This document shows, one piece after another, positions 1-9,361 of a stretch of DNA of 64,000 nt (the stretch's first letter is position 1; the number at the start of each line of letters is the position of its first letter). The stretch comes from Bacillota bacterium (GTDB lineage: Bacteria > Bacillota_A > Clostridia > Christensenellales > Aristaeellaceae). The notes beneath the pieces were generated by a model that saw only the letters and a list, made by a program, of their open reading frames with translations, was not told where the DNA came from and did no database searches. The stretch lies in the NCBI GenBank assembly GCA_023421735.1, contig JAEZSP010000009.1:22606-86605 (forward strand). Reading direction: 5' to 3'. Made by a program: the position numbers and the translations under genes.

Positions 1-1968
1 CGATTCGCAGGCGGAACCGACGATCAATCCCTCGCGGTATTTCGCAATGAGCCCGCGTGGAATGCGGGGCGTGCGGTGAAAGTAATTGAGGTGTCCCTCG
101 CTCACGAGCCGGTTGAGGTTGGTAATGCCGATCTGGTTTTTCGCCAGGAGGATAATGTGGAAAGCCTCGCTCCCCGCGTCGGTTTCGAAAGCGGTATTGA
201 TGTCCATCAACCGAATGATCGGGCGGCGCGCTTCCATGGTCTCAAGCGATTTGAGCATCATAAGGGAGGTCGCGCGCGCGTCGTGCACCGCGCGGTGCGC
301 GTTGGTCAGCGAGATATCGAGCATCTTGCAGAGCGTTCCGAGTTTGTGGTTTTTCGACTGCGGGTAAAGGTTGCGCGCGAGCGCGAGCGTGTCGAGCACG
401 GGATAATCGAACTTCCGCCCAATCTTTCCGAGCGCGCGGGCAATAAACGCCATATCGAAGGAGGCGTTATGCGCCGCGAGCACCGCGCCGCCCATGAAGC
501 TGACGAATTCCGGCATGACTTCCTCGATGGACGGCATGCCGCGCAACATGGCGGTCGTAATCCCGGTGATCTCGACGATCTTATCGGGCAGCGCACGCCC
601 CGGATTGATGAGCTGCGAAAATTCGGCCACCTCGACGCCGTTTTCGATGCGCACCGCGCCGATTTCGATAATCTCATCGCGCGCGGAATTGAGACCCGTG
701 GTCTCGACGTCGAGCACCACGAACGCAGCGCCCGAAAGTTTTTGTTCGCCGGCATTCGTCACGATCGAGGGCGCGTCGTTGATCAGGTAGCCCTCGCAGC
801 CGGGAATGAGCTTAACGCCCGTCTTTTTCGCCTGAAAAAACGCGTCCGGGAACGCCTGTACCACGCCGTGATCCGTGATCGCCAGCGCCTTGTGTCCCCA
901 GTCCTTTGCGCGTTTGAAGAGATCCGAAACGGATGCGCATGCGTCCATGGTGCTCATCTGCGTGTGGCAGTGAAGCTCCACGCGCTTTTTGCCGTAGACA
1001 TCCTCGCGCACGGGCCGCTGCGCAGTCATGATGTCCGAAACCATCAGCATCATCTCGCGCTTAAAGTCGTCATAACGGTAATTGCCGCGTGCTTTGATCC
1101 ACATGCCGTCCTTGAGCGCCGCCGCGAGCGCGTCCGCCTGTTTCTGTACGGACTGCGCGTCGTCCCGGCTCTTGACCCCAGTCAAAAACATTTTGCAGTT
1201 GACCGAGCCTTGGTAATCCGTCATGGAGAACGTGGCGATTTTGGTCTGACCGTTTTTCGCATCGCGCATTTCAAGACCCGAAACTTCGCCCTTGACCGTG
1301 GCGCGGCCCGTATCCTCCGTCAGCTCGCTCATCGGAATCGGATGATCGGCAATCGACCTTCCATACACCGCCTCTGACGGTTTCTGGCACTTCGGCTTGT
1401 CGGAGACACCCTTTTTCGCCTCTTCAGCGAACATATCGAGTTCCTTTTGGCGCGCATCTTGAATCTCAAGGAGCTTTTTGTCGTCCTCCCCCGTCACCTT
1501 GATCTGCGCTTTGGCGGAGATGCCGAAAAGCCGGAGGAGCAACTCCTCCAGCAATTGATCCACGTTTCTCCCCTTTAAAAACGCCGCGCCATCGGCGGAG
1601 CAGACGCACACGGTGAGTTTTCCATCCGCAAGCTTCCACTCGGCGTGATCCCATTCGAGAAAGGGCATGGACGCGGGGCTTTCATGGGCCACAAGCTCCG
1701 AAAGAAGCCCCGTGGCGATCTTGATGTCCTGTTCCACCGCCTCGCGCATGGCGGGATATTGCACCGCAACCGTGACGCGCACGGAAGGGAACGCGCCGAC
1801 AAAGGCGCCTTCGAGCACCTTGAATTCTTTACGCGAGAGAAAGCGTGACGCATTCAGGATGATGACCATCGCGCCTGTCGACTTTGAAATCTGTACCCGC
1901 GCGAGCTTGACAAGCGCCGCAAGCGCGGGATCCGCCTTTTCCACGAGTTGCCGCCAGAGTTCCGCCAT
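1..1968 (-). CDS. polC: DNA polymerase III alpha subunit, PolC type (C-terminal part outside window)
   Basis: Replicative polymerase of Gram-positive bacteria. The visible 656 residues are the N-terminal part of a family usually near 1,430 residues, so the gene runs off the window start. An N-terminal domain is followed by an OB-fold region (about residues 225-320), the PHP domain opening with ELHCHTQMS (His333, His335), and inside PHP the DEDD proofreading exonuclease, starting with VVLDVETTG (Asp420, Glu422). The exonuclease insertion within PHP is the hallmark separating PolC from DnaE. The ATG lies 2 bases after the ispG stop, so it is the last gene of the rpsB-ispG operon, the usual clostridial order. 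Polymerase palm motifs cannot be seen here. Confidence 0.95.
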   Translation of the reverse strand, partial: MAELWRQLVEKADPALAALVKLARVQISKSTGAMVIILNASRFLSRKEFKVLEGAFVGAFPSVRVTVAVQYPAMREAVEQDIKIATGLLSELVAHESPASMPFLEWDHAEWKLADGKLTVCVCSADGAAFLKGRNVDQLLEELLLRLFGISAKAQIKVTGEDDKKLLEIQDARQKELDMFAEEAKKGVSDKPKCQKPSEAVYGRSIADHPIPMSELTEDTGRATVKGEVSGLEMRDAKNGQTKIATFSMTDYQGSVNCKMFLTGVKSRDDAQSVQKQADALAAALKDGMWIKARGNYRYDDFKREMMLMVSDIMTAQRPVREDVYGKKRVELHCHTQMSTMDACASVSDLFKRAKDWGHKALAITDHGVVQAFPDAFFQAKKTGVKLIPGCEGYLINDAPSIVTNAGEQKLSGAAFVVLDVETTGLNSARDEIIEIGAVRIENGVEVAEFSQLINPGRALPDKIVEITGITTAMLRGMPSIEEVMPEFVSFMGGAVLAAHNASFDMAFIARALGKIGRKFDYPVLDTLALARNLYPQSKNHKLGTLCKMLDISLTNAHRAVHDARATSLMMLKSLETMEARRPIIRLMDINTAFETDAGSEAFHIILLAKNQIGITNLNRLVSEGHLNYFHRTPRIPRGLIAKYREGLIVGSACES

Positions 1969-1970
1969 TT

Positions 1971-3008
1971 CTAAACCCGCTTCCGTATTTCATCGATGAG
2001 CGCGTTGGCAAGGTCCCCCGTCACCTTGACCGGAGGTTCGCCCCTCACAAACAGCGCGCCGCCATCCTTTCCGCCCGCAATGCCGATGTCCGCCTCACGT
2101 GCCTCGCCGGGCCCATTCACAACGCAGCCCATCACGGCGACGCGCAAGGGCTTTCTTACGTCCTTCGTCGCCTCGCGCACGCGGTTTGCGATGTCTTCCA
2201 CGTCGATGCACGTGCGCCCGCAGGTTGGGCAGGAAACGATCTCCACATAATCATGCCGCAACCCGCATGCGCGCAGGATTTCAAGGCCCGCATAGACCTC
2301 CTGAACAGGGTCGCCCGTGAGGGATACGCGAATGGTATCGCCGATGCCCTCCATGAGTAGGGTGCCGATGCCGACCGCCGATTTGACCATTCCGGTCGCC
2401 ATGGTACCCGATTCGGTGACGCCGATGTGCTGAGGGTAGTCGGAAACGGCGGCGGCGTGGCGACAGGCGTCGACCATGGTTTTGACATTCGTTGCTTTAT
2501 AGGAGATGGCGATGTCCGAAAAGCCCGCGTCTTCGAGCATGCGCGCGTGGGAAAGCCCGCTTTCGACGAGTCCTTCCGGCGTCACGCCACCGTACTTTTT
2601 GAGGATATGCTGTTCGAGTGAGCCGGAATTGACGCCGATGCGCACGGGCACATGATGCATCTTCAGGCAATCGGCGAGAATGCGCACGTTCTTTTCCCCG
2701 CCGATATTGCCGGGGTTGATGCGCACCTTGGCGATGCCGTTTTCAGCCGACTTGACCGCAAGCCGATAATCGAAGTGGATATCCGCAACGAGGGGCACGG
2801 GGCTTTTTTCGACCAGCGTTTTGACCGCGTCGGCGCACGCTTCGTCGTAGACCGACACGCGCACGATGTCCGCGCCCGCCCGTGCGGCGGACGTAATCTG
2901 CAGAAGCGTCGCTTCCACGTCGCGGGTGTCGGTGTTCGTCATGGTCTGTACCGTCACAGGCGCGCCCCCGCCGATTTTGACGCCGCCCACAATAATCTGT
3001 CGCGTCAT
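1971..3008 (-). CDS. ispG: 4-hydroxy-3-methylbut-2-enyl diphosphate synthase (flavodoxin/ferredoxin)
   Basis: Penultimate enzyme of the MEP isoprenoid pathway: reductive ring opening of methylerythritol cyclodiphosphate to HMBPP with a [4Fe-4S] cluster. The 345-residue length fits the bacterial two-domain form. The N-terminal TIM barrel carries the family start (GGVKIGGGAPVTVQTMTNTDT), and the C-terminal part has the cluster cysteines in SCPTCGRTCIDVE and the following MGCVVNGPGE. It overlaps the rseP stop by 4 bases and sits 2 bases before polC. Together with dxr and uppS in the same operon it supplies undecaprenyl phosphate for the cell wall. Confidence 0.96.
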   Translation of the reverse strand: MTRQIIVGGVKIGGGAPVTVQTMTNTDTRDVEATLLQITSAARAGADIVRVSVYDEACADAVKTLVEKSPVPLVADIHFDYRLAVKSAENGIAKVRINPGNIGGEKNVRILADCLKMHHVPVRIGVNSGSLEQHILKKYGGVTPEGLVESGLSHARMLEDAGFSDIAISYKATNVKTMVDACRHAAAVSDYPQHIGVTESGTMATGMVKSAVGIGTLLMEGIGDTIRVSLTGDPVQEVYAGLEILRACGLRHDYVEIVSCPTCGRTCIDVEDIANRVREATKDVRKPLRVAVMGCVVNGPGEAREADIGIAGGKDGGALFVRGEPPVKVTGDLANALIDEIRKRV

Positions 3009-4081
3009 GCTTTTCCCGTTATCCTTAAAATAATATTCCAGACATCCTTCACCGTCACGACAATGAGCAGCCCAAACAGCAACACAAACCCGATGGCGTG
3101 CACAAAACCCTCTTTCTCAGGCGGCACCGGTTTTCTGCGGATGCCTTCCACCACGAGGAACACCAACCGCCCGCCGTCAAGCGCCGGCAGGGGCAGCAGA
3201 TTCATGACGCCGAGACTCAGGGAAATCAAAATCACAAATTGCAGAATGGTGGGCGGTCCTTGCGTCACCTGCGCGCTCATATCGGAAATAATTCCAACGG
3301 GGCCGGAAAGGTTCTCGGTGCCCTCGCCTTTGAACACAATGTTTTTGAGGCTCGAGAGCATGCCCACGGTCGCGGTTTTGATATAAAATGTCGGCGATGT
3401 CACCTGTAAAGGAGTGAATTCGATCCCGATCTGATATGCTGTTCCCTTTGCAATCGTACCATCCGCCTTTTCCTGCTGCGTCTCAACAGCCATAGGAACA
3501 ACGGGGATTGTGACCTCCGTGCCGCCGCGCAAGACGACAAACATGACGGGCTGATCATGATCCGATGTTTGCACGGCGCTTCGAATCGCCTCGGTGCCCA
3601 AACCGTCGTAACTGACTTTATTTCCGTTCACCGACACGATGACATCACCGCCCTCGAATCCCGCAGCCTGCGCGGGCATATCCGGCAATACGTTATCGAC
3701 GACGGGCAGGAGCGTATAAAGCGCAAAGCTCGAAAGGGCGATCACCGCCACGATATAGGCGAGCAAGACGTTCATGAGCGGGCCTGCAATGACGGTGACA
3801 ATCCGCTTCCAGACGGGTTGTGCATTCATTGCGTCGGGACGCGGGTTCTCCTCGTCCTCTCCCACAAACTTGCAGTAGCCGCCAAATGGGATACCACGCA
3901 CCGAATACATGATGTCTTTTCGCGTCCACCCGAACAGCTTGGGTCCGAAGCCGATGGAAAATTCGACCACCCCGATGCCGCAAAGCCGTCCGGCGATGAA
4001 ATGCCCCAGCTCATGGATCAGAACGATCAGGCCGAGGATCACGATTGAAAAAATGATATAAACAATGGTCATGATGTTCAT
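3005..4081 (-). CDS. rseP: RIP metalloprotease, site-2 protease family
   Basis: Intramembrane zinc metalloprotease of the RseP/RasP group, which cleaves anti-sigma factors and remnant signal peptides. The first membrane helix contains the HELGH zinc motif (residues 23-27). A PDZ domain occupies roughly residues 130-200, and the C-terminal helices carry NLLPLPALDGGR, the third zinc-ligand motif. The 358-residue length is normal. It lies between dxr and ispG in the conserved clostridial operon. Substrate is not deducible here; in Bacillus the homologue RasP acts on RsiW and FtsL. Confidence 0.95.
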   Translation of the reverse strand: MNIMTIVYIIFSIVILGLIVLIHELGHFIAGRLCGIGVVEFSIGFGPKLFGWTRKDIMYSVRGIPFGGYCKFVGEDEENPRPDAMNAQPVWKRIVTVIAGPLMNVLLAYIVAVIALSSFALYTLLPVVDNVLPDMPAQAAGFEGGDVIVSVNGNKVSYDGLGTEAIRSAVQTSDHDQPVMFVVLRGGTEVTIPVVPMAVETQQEKADGTIAKGTAYQIGIEFTPLQVTSPTFYIKTATVGMLSSLKNIVFKGEGTENLSGPVGIISDMSAQVTQGPPTILQFVILISLSLGVMNLLPLPALDGGRLVFLVVEGIRRKPVPPEKEGFVHAIGFVLLFGLLIVVTVKDVWNIILRITGKA

Positions 4082-4090
4082 TTTGGCCTC

Positions 4091-5224
4091 CTATTGGTCA
4101 TGGGCGACGCGCCGCGCCTGCGCATCGGCCGCATACACGTCCTGTATGGACGCGATGGGACTGACGGGCACGGAATCGAGCGCGCGGGAGACGATTTTTG
4201 CAATATCTCCGAAGGGGATCTCTCCTTTGAGGAAGCGCGCAACGGCGACTTCATTGGCGCCGTTGAGGACGACGGGCGCGGTGCCGCCCGTCCGAATCGC
4301 ATCGAATGCGCGCGCGAGCAACGGATACCTGTCGTAATCGGGCGCTTCAAACGTCAGGGAGGCGATCTTCGCAAAGTTAAGCGGCGCGGCATCGTAGGGC
4401 ACGCGCTCGGGATAGCCCATGGCATACCCGATGGGCCCGCGCATATCGGGATTGCCAAGCTGCGCAAGCACCGCGCCATCCGCAAACTCCACCATCGAAT
4501 GTATGACCGATTGGCGATGAATCACCACATCGATTCGGTCGACCGGCGTGTCAAACAGGTAGTGCGCCTCAATCACCTCGAGGCCCTTATTCAGCATGGT
4601 CGCGCAATCGACGGTTATTTTTCCGCCCATGTCCCATACGGGATGATTCAAAACATCCGCAACCGTCGCACCGGCGATTTGTTCCTTTGTAAAGTCGCGC
4701 AAGGCGCCGCCTGAGGCCGTCAGGATCAGCCTCCTGTGAGGATTGCCGTTCGCTGCCCCCAGGCACTGAAAGATCGCCGAATGTTCGCTGTCCACGGGCA
4801 AAAGGGGCTTTTGAAGCCGCCGCGCCTTTTCGGTCACGAGCGTTCCGGCGGTCACGAGCGCCTCTTTGTTGGCGAGCAGCACGCGATCGCATACGTCGAG
4901 CGCCGTCCACACGGCCTGCAGTCCCGCAATGCCCACCACGGCGCAGAGCGCATCCTGCGCGTTTGCGGCCTGTAACGCCCGGGCGGAGCTATCCTTCCCA
5001 AAAAACCACTCACAGAAGCGGACATCCTCGGGGATCGACTGCGGCTCGACCTCGAGCGCTGCAACGCGCGGCCGAAATGCGCGCACGAGCGCAAACAATT
5101 TCTCTGCGGAACTATGCGCGGTCAGGCAGACTGCGGAAAAACGATCGGGCGCGCGCCGCACGATGTCGAGCGCCTGCGTCCCGATCGATCCCGTCGCACC
5201 CAATATGGCGATCGTCCTTTGCAT
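4091..5224 (-). CDS. dxr: 1-deoxy-D-xylulose 5-phosphate reductoisomerase
   Basis: Second step of the MEP pathway: NADPH-dependent rearrangement of DXP to MEP. The 377-residue protein starts with the nucleotide-binding GATGSIGTQ loop; the metal-binding PVDSEHSAIFQ and the NKGLEVIEAHYLF motif follow. The start was set at MQRTIAILG because GGAG lies 8 bases upstream; an open frame continues 73 codons further upstream into cdsA but has no family similarity. Cotranscribed with cdsA, 14 bases upstream. Confidence 0.95.
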   Translation of the reverse strand: MQRTIAILGATGSIGTQALDIVRRAPDRFSAVCLTAHSSAEKLFALVRAFRPRVAALEVEPQSIPEDVRFCEWFFGKDSSARALQAANAQDALCAVVGIAGLQAVWTALDVCDRVLLANKEALVTAGTLVTEKARRLQKPLLPVDSEHSAIFQCLGAANGNPHRRLILTASGGALRDFTKEQIAGATVADVLNHPVWDMGGKITVDCATMLNKGLEVIEAHYLFDTPVDRIDVVIHRQSVIHSMVEFADGAVLAQLGNPDMRGPIGYAMGYPERVPYDAAPLNFAKIASLTFEAPDYDRYPLLARAFDAIRTGGTAPVVLNGANEVAVARFLKGEIPFGDIAKIVSRALDSVPVSPIASIQDVYAADAQARRVAHDQ

Positions 5225-5238
5225 TTTGTCTCCTTCCA

Positions 5239-6090
5239 TCAATGCCCGGTGAGCATAAAGAATACATAGCAGGCGACGCTGCCAAACAGAATCGCATCGA
5301 GCCGATCCATCATGCCGCCGTGACCGGGAAAAATGCATCCGTAATCCTTGATGCAGCAGTATCTCTTGATGAGCGATGCTGTGAGATCGCCGATCTGCGA
5401 AAGCGCGCCGATCACAATGCCGAACAGCGCGAACACCCACCACGGCGCGAGTGTAATCGCCCCCGCGGGACCATAGAGGACCACATCAGCGCGCCAAACG
5501 AGGTACGGCACGGCGACCGAAAACACGACGGAGGCGACGATACCCGCGACGCTGCCGGCAACCGTCTTGTTCGGACTGATCTCCGGAATAAGCTTTTTCT
5601 TTCCCAAGGCCTTTCCGACAAAGAGCGCAAATACGTCGTTGGCGGAAGGAACGACCACCGCCATGGCAAGCGCCATGGTGGAAACCGCACGCCCGTCCAA
5701 ATCCTGCAGCTTCATGAGAAACGCATAAAACATCCCCGGATACAGGATGGGAAATATCGTTGCGATCATCCCATCAAAATCAGGCTTTCCAATGAATACA
5801 ATGGAAATCATTCCTGCAATCACACACAATATAAACGAGATCAGAAAGGGCGAATCGCCCAGAAAGAAGAGGCGGTCGAGAAACGCCTCCTGCAAAAAAG
5901 CAAGTGCCACAAACGCATATGCCGGCCACCGGATGGCCTTCATGCCGGCCGAGCCGAGCGAGGAAAACATCTCGTGAAGGCTGATGACCGAGATGGCGAG
6001 GATGGTTATGCGTAAATACCACCCCTGTAGCATAATGAGCAGGAGTGCGGCAGCAAAGAGCACGAGTCCCGTTATCGTTCTTTTTAACAC
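5239..6090 (-). CDS. cdsA: phosphatidate cytidylyltransferase
   Basis: Makes CDP-diacylglycerol from phosphatidate and CTP at the membrane, the branch point for phosphatidylserine, phosphatidylethanolamine and phosphatidylglycerol. The 283-residue polytopic protein has about eight membrane helices and ends with the CdsA signature, S-x-I-K-R, K-D-Y-G and FPGHGGMMDRLD. Between uppS and dxr in the conserved operon. The product would feed the pssA at 37976-38608. Confidence 0.95.
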   Translation of the reverse strand: MLKRTITGLVLFAAALLLIMLQGWYLRITILAISVISLHEMFSSLGSAGMKAIRWPAYAFVALAFLQEAFLDRLFFLGDSPFLISFILCVIAGMISIVFIGKPDFDGMIATIFPILYPGMFYAFLMKLQDLDGRAVSTMALAMAVVVPSANDVFALFVGKALGKKKLIPEISPNKTVAGSVAGIVASVVFSVAVPYLVWRADVVLYGPAGAITLAPWWVFALFGIVIGALSQIGDLTASLIKRYCCIKDYGCIFPGHGGMMDRLDAILFGSVACYVFFMLTGH

Positions 6091-6123
6091 AAGAGCGCCT
6101 CCATCATATCTGTAAAACCCAAA

Positions 6124-6948
6124 TCATCTCTTGCGGACGCCGCCAAACCTGCGATCCCGCGATGCGTAGGTGTCGAGATCGCCCAGGAATGCCCTGCGGT
6201 CATAATCGGGCCAGTAGATGGGGTTGAAGATCATCTCGGCATACGCCGTTTGCCAGAGGAGAAAGTTTGAAAGCCGCATTTCGCCGCTCGTGCGGATGAT
6301 GAGATCGACGTCCGGCTGGCCCGCCGTATAGAGTTCTGCCGCAATCATTTTTTCGTCGATGTCGGAAGCGGAGATTTCTCCCGCCGCGGCCTTCGCGGCA
6401 AGGACGCGCGCCGCACGGGTCAATTCGGCCTTTCCGCCATAATTGAGCGCGATGTTGAGCCGAAGTCCCGTATTCTCCTGTGTACGCTCCATCGCCCGCG
6501 TCACGGCGTCGCGCTGCGCGCGCGGAAGGCCTTCGACATCGCCAAGGATCAAAATCCGTACGTTTTTCTCGTCGAGTTCGTCGATTTCGGAATCGAAGTA
6601 TTTGAGAAGCAGCGACATCAGAAGCTGGACTTCGTCCCGATCGCGCGACCAATTTTCGGTCGAAAACGCATAGATCGAGAGCGCCTCAATGCCCCAATCG
6701 TCGCAGGCGCGGATGATGTCGCGCAACGCCTCCGTGCCGGCTGCATGGCCCGCCGAGCGCGGCAGGCCGCGCTGCGTAGCCCAACGCCCATTGCCGTCCA
6801 TGATGATCGCCACATGACGCGGCAATTTTTCCGGCAACTGCAAAGAGCGTTCGCCCGATGACGGGCCAACGCTCCTCACGATGTAGCGCGCGCGGGAGTG
6901 GAAAAGGTCGGAAAGCCCGCGCGCGGCGGCTGTCAGAAAGCGGCTCAT
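6124..6948 (-). CDS. uppS: isoprenyl transferase, undecaprenyl diphosphate synthase type
   Basis: cis-Prenyltransferase that extends farnesyl diphosphate with isopentenyl diphosphate to make the C55 lipid carrier for peptidoglycan. The signature HVAIIMDGNGRW has catalytic Asp51, and the C-terminal part has RTSGEMRLSNFLLWQ and the substrate-binding YAEMIF. The N-terminus carries about 40 extra residues before the fold; its ATG directly abuts the frr stop (TAA then ATG), which supports the start. Supplies the same wall pathway as dxr and ispG downstream. Confidence 0.95.
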   Translation of the reverse strand: MSRFLTAAARGLSDLFHSRARYIVRSVGPSSGERSLQLPEKLPRHVAIIMDGNGRWATQRGLPRSAGHAAGTEALRDIIRACDDWGIEALSIYAFSTENWSRDRDEVQLLMSLLLKYFDSEIDELDEKNVRILILGDVEGLPRAQRDAVTRAMERTQENTGLRLNIALNYGGKAELTRAARVLAAKAAAGEISASDIDEKMIAAELYTAGQPDVDLIIRTSGEMRLSNFLLWQTAYAEMIFNPIYWPDYDRRAFLGDLDTYASRDRRFGGVRKR

Positions 6949-7506
6949 TTAGATCGCCATGATCTCCTTTTCCTTGTCTGTACCGATCTTATCAAGTTCC
7001 TTGACCTTCGCTTCGGTGGTCTTGTTCATCTCATCCTCGGCATCCTTCAAGTCATCTTCGGTAATGTCCGCATTCTTTTTCATCTTCTTGATCTGTTCCA
7101 TGGTGTCACGGCGGGTATTGCGCAGGGCAATCTTCCCGTCCTCCACCAGCTTTTTCACCTGTTTACAAAGGTCCTTGCGGCGCTCTTCCGTGAGCTCCGG
7201 CACCATCAACCGCACGACTTTTCCATCGTTGGACGGGTTGATGCCCAGATCGGACTTTTGAATCGCCTTCTCGATGGGGCCGATCATCTTCGGCTCCCAG
7301 GGCGCGATGACGAGCATGCGTGGCTCGGGCGAGGAGATGTTGCCCACCTGATTGAGCGGAGTCGGCGTTCCGTAATAGTCAACGGAGATTTTATCGAGGA
7401 TCTGCGGATTGGCGCGGCCCGCGCGCAACGTAGAAAGATCCTTAACGATAATGGAGATGGTCTTCTCCATCTTACTGTCCGCTTCTTTGATTGAATCCTG
7501 ATACAT
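6949..7506 (-). CDS. frr: ribosome recycling factor
   Basis: Splits post-termination ribosomes with EF-G. At 185 residues it is the standard size and has the typical three-helix-bundle sequence, with LRAGRANPQILDKISVDYYG, the RRDTMEQIKKMKK region and the charged C-terminal KVKELDKIGTDKEKEI helix. GGGGGC-like ribosome binding site is just upstream of the ATG. About 120 bases separate it from pyrH upstream. Confidence 0.97.
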   Translation of the reverse strand: MYQDSIKEADSKMEKTISIIVKDLSTLRAGRANPQILDKISVDYYGTPTPLNQVGNISSPEPRMLVIAPWEPKMIGPIEKAIQKSDLGINPSNDGKVVRLMVPELTEERRKDLCKQVKKLVEDGKIALRNTRRDTMEQIKKMKKNADITEDDLKDAEDEMNKTTEAKVKELDKIGTDKEKEIMAI

Positions 7507-7624
7507 TTGAAAGCCCCCTTGCCGTTCATTTGCGATGCTATTATTGTATAGAAATTTCCTGGAACTGTCAACTCAAAATACGGGGGCGCGATCCGGGATC
7601 GCACCCCCGCCACTTTCGAACCGT

Positions 7625-8341
7625 TCAGGCGTGAACCCGCGAACCGATTTCCTCCCCGCGCGCAACTTTGAGGATGTTATCAAGGTCGTCCATCGAGAAG
7701 ATGCGGATTTCAGGTACATTCTGCGCGAGACAAATCTGAAACGCCGCAGCGTCCATGACCTGAATGCCCCGGGCAAGCGCTTCCTCGTAACACAAATCGC
7801 GGATGAGCTTTGCCTCCGGATGTTCTCTGGGATCCGCGTCAAACAGGCCCTCGACGGTGGTTCCCTTGAATACCGCATCCGCGCGAAGTTCCGCCGCACG
7901 CAGCGCGGCAGCCGTGTCTGTGGTGAAAAAGGGGTTTCCGCTTCCGCCCGCAAGCAGCACAATCGCGCCCGCATCGAGTGCCTGGGACGCCTTGTCCGCG
8001 CGATAAAGCTCACAAAAGCGCGGCATATCCTGTGCGCTGAAGACGATCGCACGGCGATTTTTCCGGTTGATCGCGTCCGCCACGGCCAGCGCGTTCATGA
8101 TGGTTGCGAGCATGCCCATCTGGTCGGCGTTCACGGCGTCCATGTCCTTTGTGAACCGTCCGCGCCAGATATTGCCTCCACCCATGACCACGCCGACCTC
8201 CACGCCCATATCGGAAAGCGCGATGATGGCAGTCGCCGCACGGTCGATCCTCTCGTGGCAGTAGGTTGCGGGCTGTTTGCGCGCGGCATCCACCGGTGCG
8301 AGCGTTTCGCCGCTCAGCTTTAAAATCACCCGTCTGTACAT
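7625..8341 (-). CDS. pyrH: UMP kinase
   Basis: Amino-acid-kinase-fold enzyme that phosphorylates UMP to UDP; usually hexameric and GTP-regulated. It starts MYRRVILKLSGE with the Lys-Leu-Ser-Gly-Glu phosphate loop, has VVMGGGNIWRG and ends with the VMDAAAFQICLAQNVPEIRIF region of the family. 238 residues. The start was set at Met after GGAGAGGAG; the open frame upstream reads through the hairpin at 8359-8383 and is not coding. Expression relative to tsf is probably reduced by that hairpin. Confidence 0.96.
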   Translation of the reverse strand: MYRRVILKLSGETLAPVDAARKQPATYCHERIDRAATAIIALSDMGVEVGVVMGGGNIWRGRFTKDMDAVNADQMGMLATIMNALAVADAINRKNRRAIVFSAQDMPRFCELYRADKASQALDAGAIVLLAGGSGNPFFTTDTAAALRAAELRADAVFKGTTVEGLFDADPREHPEAKLIRDLCYEEALARGIQVMDAAAFQICLAQNVPEIRIFSMDDLDNILKVARGEEIGSRVHA

Positions 8342-8358
8342 GCTTACACTCCTCTCCG

Positions 8359-8383
8359 AAAAAAAGGAACGCTTTCGCGTTCC
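8359..8383 (-). terminator. Intrinsic (probably partial) terminator between tsf and pyrH
   Basis: On the minus strand a perfect 7-bp stem, GGAACGC/GCGTTCC, closed by a GAAA tetraloop is followed directly by seven T residues (8365 to 8359). It sits between the tsf stop and the pyrH ribosome binding site. No separate promoter for pyrH was seen, so it likely acts as a partial attenuator that lowers distal gene expression. Confidence 0.8.
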
Positions 8384-8393
8384 TCTGCGGTTT

Positions 8394-9320
8394 TTACTTC
8401 TGCGCCTTTGCGGTCTGTTCCGCAACCTCGGCCGCCAGATCGTTTACCTTTTTCTCGAGGCCGTCGCCCATCTTATAGCGGGTGAAGCGAACGATCTCAA
8501 GTCCCTTGGCTACCTGATCGATCATCTGCTGGACGGTCTGATCGCCGTTCTTGACGAACGCCTGCTCGAGGAGGCATACATCCTGATAGAACTTTTTGAT
8601 GCGGCCTTCGACCATCTTCTCAATGATCTTTTCGGGCTTGCCTTCGTTCCTGGCCTGTGCGATGAGGATTTCCTTCTCATGCTCGAGATGGGAAGGATCG
8701 ACCTCACTGCGGTTGACATACTCGGGCGCCACGGGGGATGCCGCGGCGATTTGCAGCGCGCAGTCGTGGATCACCTCGGCAGTCGCCTCGCTCTTTTCGC
8801 CCTTGGCCTCGATGAGCACGCCGACTTTGCCGCCCATGTGGATGTAGCTGTCGAGAATGCCGCCCTCGGTCTCATAACGCGCAAAACGGCGCACGGAGAT
8901 TTTTTCGCCAATCTCGGCGGTTGCGGTATTCACGATCTCCTGCATGGTCTGCGTCTCGTCCTTGTAATATTTCTGAGCGAGGAGCGCGTCCACGTCTGCG
9001 GGATCCATCTTCACGATCTGGATGGCAACCTCGGTCACCAAATCCTGGAACTTATCGGTCTTCGCAACAAAGTCGGTCTCGCAGTTCACTTCTACGAGCG
9101 CGCCAATGCCGCAGGTTTCGCAGATATAGCTCGATACGATGCCCTCGGCAGCGATACGGCTCTGCTTCTTGGCGGCGGCCGCAAGGCCCTTCTCGCGCAG
9201 GAAGTCAATTGCCTTTTCGATGTCGCCATCGACGGCGGCGAGCGCCTTTTTGCAGTCCATCATGCCTGCGCCGGTGCGTCCGCGCAGATCCATTACGATT
9301 TTCGCGCTGATCTCAGCCAT
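8394..9320 (-). CDS. tsf: elongation factor Ts
   Basis: Guanine nucleotide exchange factor for EF-Tu. The 308-residue protein begins with the UBA-like domain, [16 protein letters not shown], then the [10 protein letters not shown] motif that contacts EF-Tu, two exchange-domain halves and the coiled-coil region. Preceded by AAGGAGG. Lies 41 bases downstream of rpsB, the usual pairing. Confidence 0.97.
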   Translation of the reverse strand: MAEISAKIVMDLRGRTGAGMMDCKKALAAVDGDIEKAIDFLREKGLAAAAKKQSRIAAEGIVSSYICETCGIGALVEVNCETDFVAKTDKFQDLVTEVAIQIVKMDPADVDALLAQKYYKDETQTMQEIVNTATAEIGEKISVRRFARYETEGGILDSYIHMGGKVGVLIEAKGEKSEATAEVIHDCALQIAAASPVAPEYVNRSEVDPSHLEHEKEILIAQARNEGKPEKIIEKMVEGRIKKFYQDVCLLEQAFVKNGDQTVQQMIDQVAKGLEIVRFTRYKMGDGLEKKVNDLAAEVAEQTAKAQK

Positions 9321-9361
9321 ATATATTCCTCCTTGGATGATCGTTTCGTTTTGATCTCGGC

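Noticed and set aside
76..1377. 433-codon open frame on the plus strand opposite polC
   Set aside because: Antisense shadow of a GC-rich gene: Arg/His-rich composition, no ribosome binding site; the PolC motifs are on the other strand.
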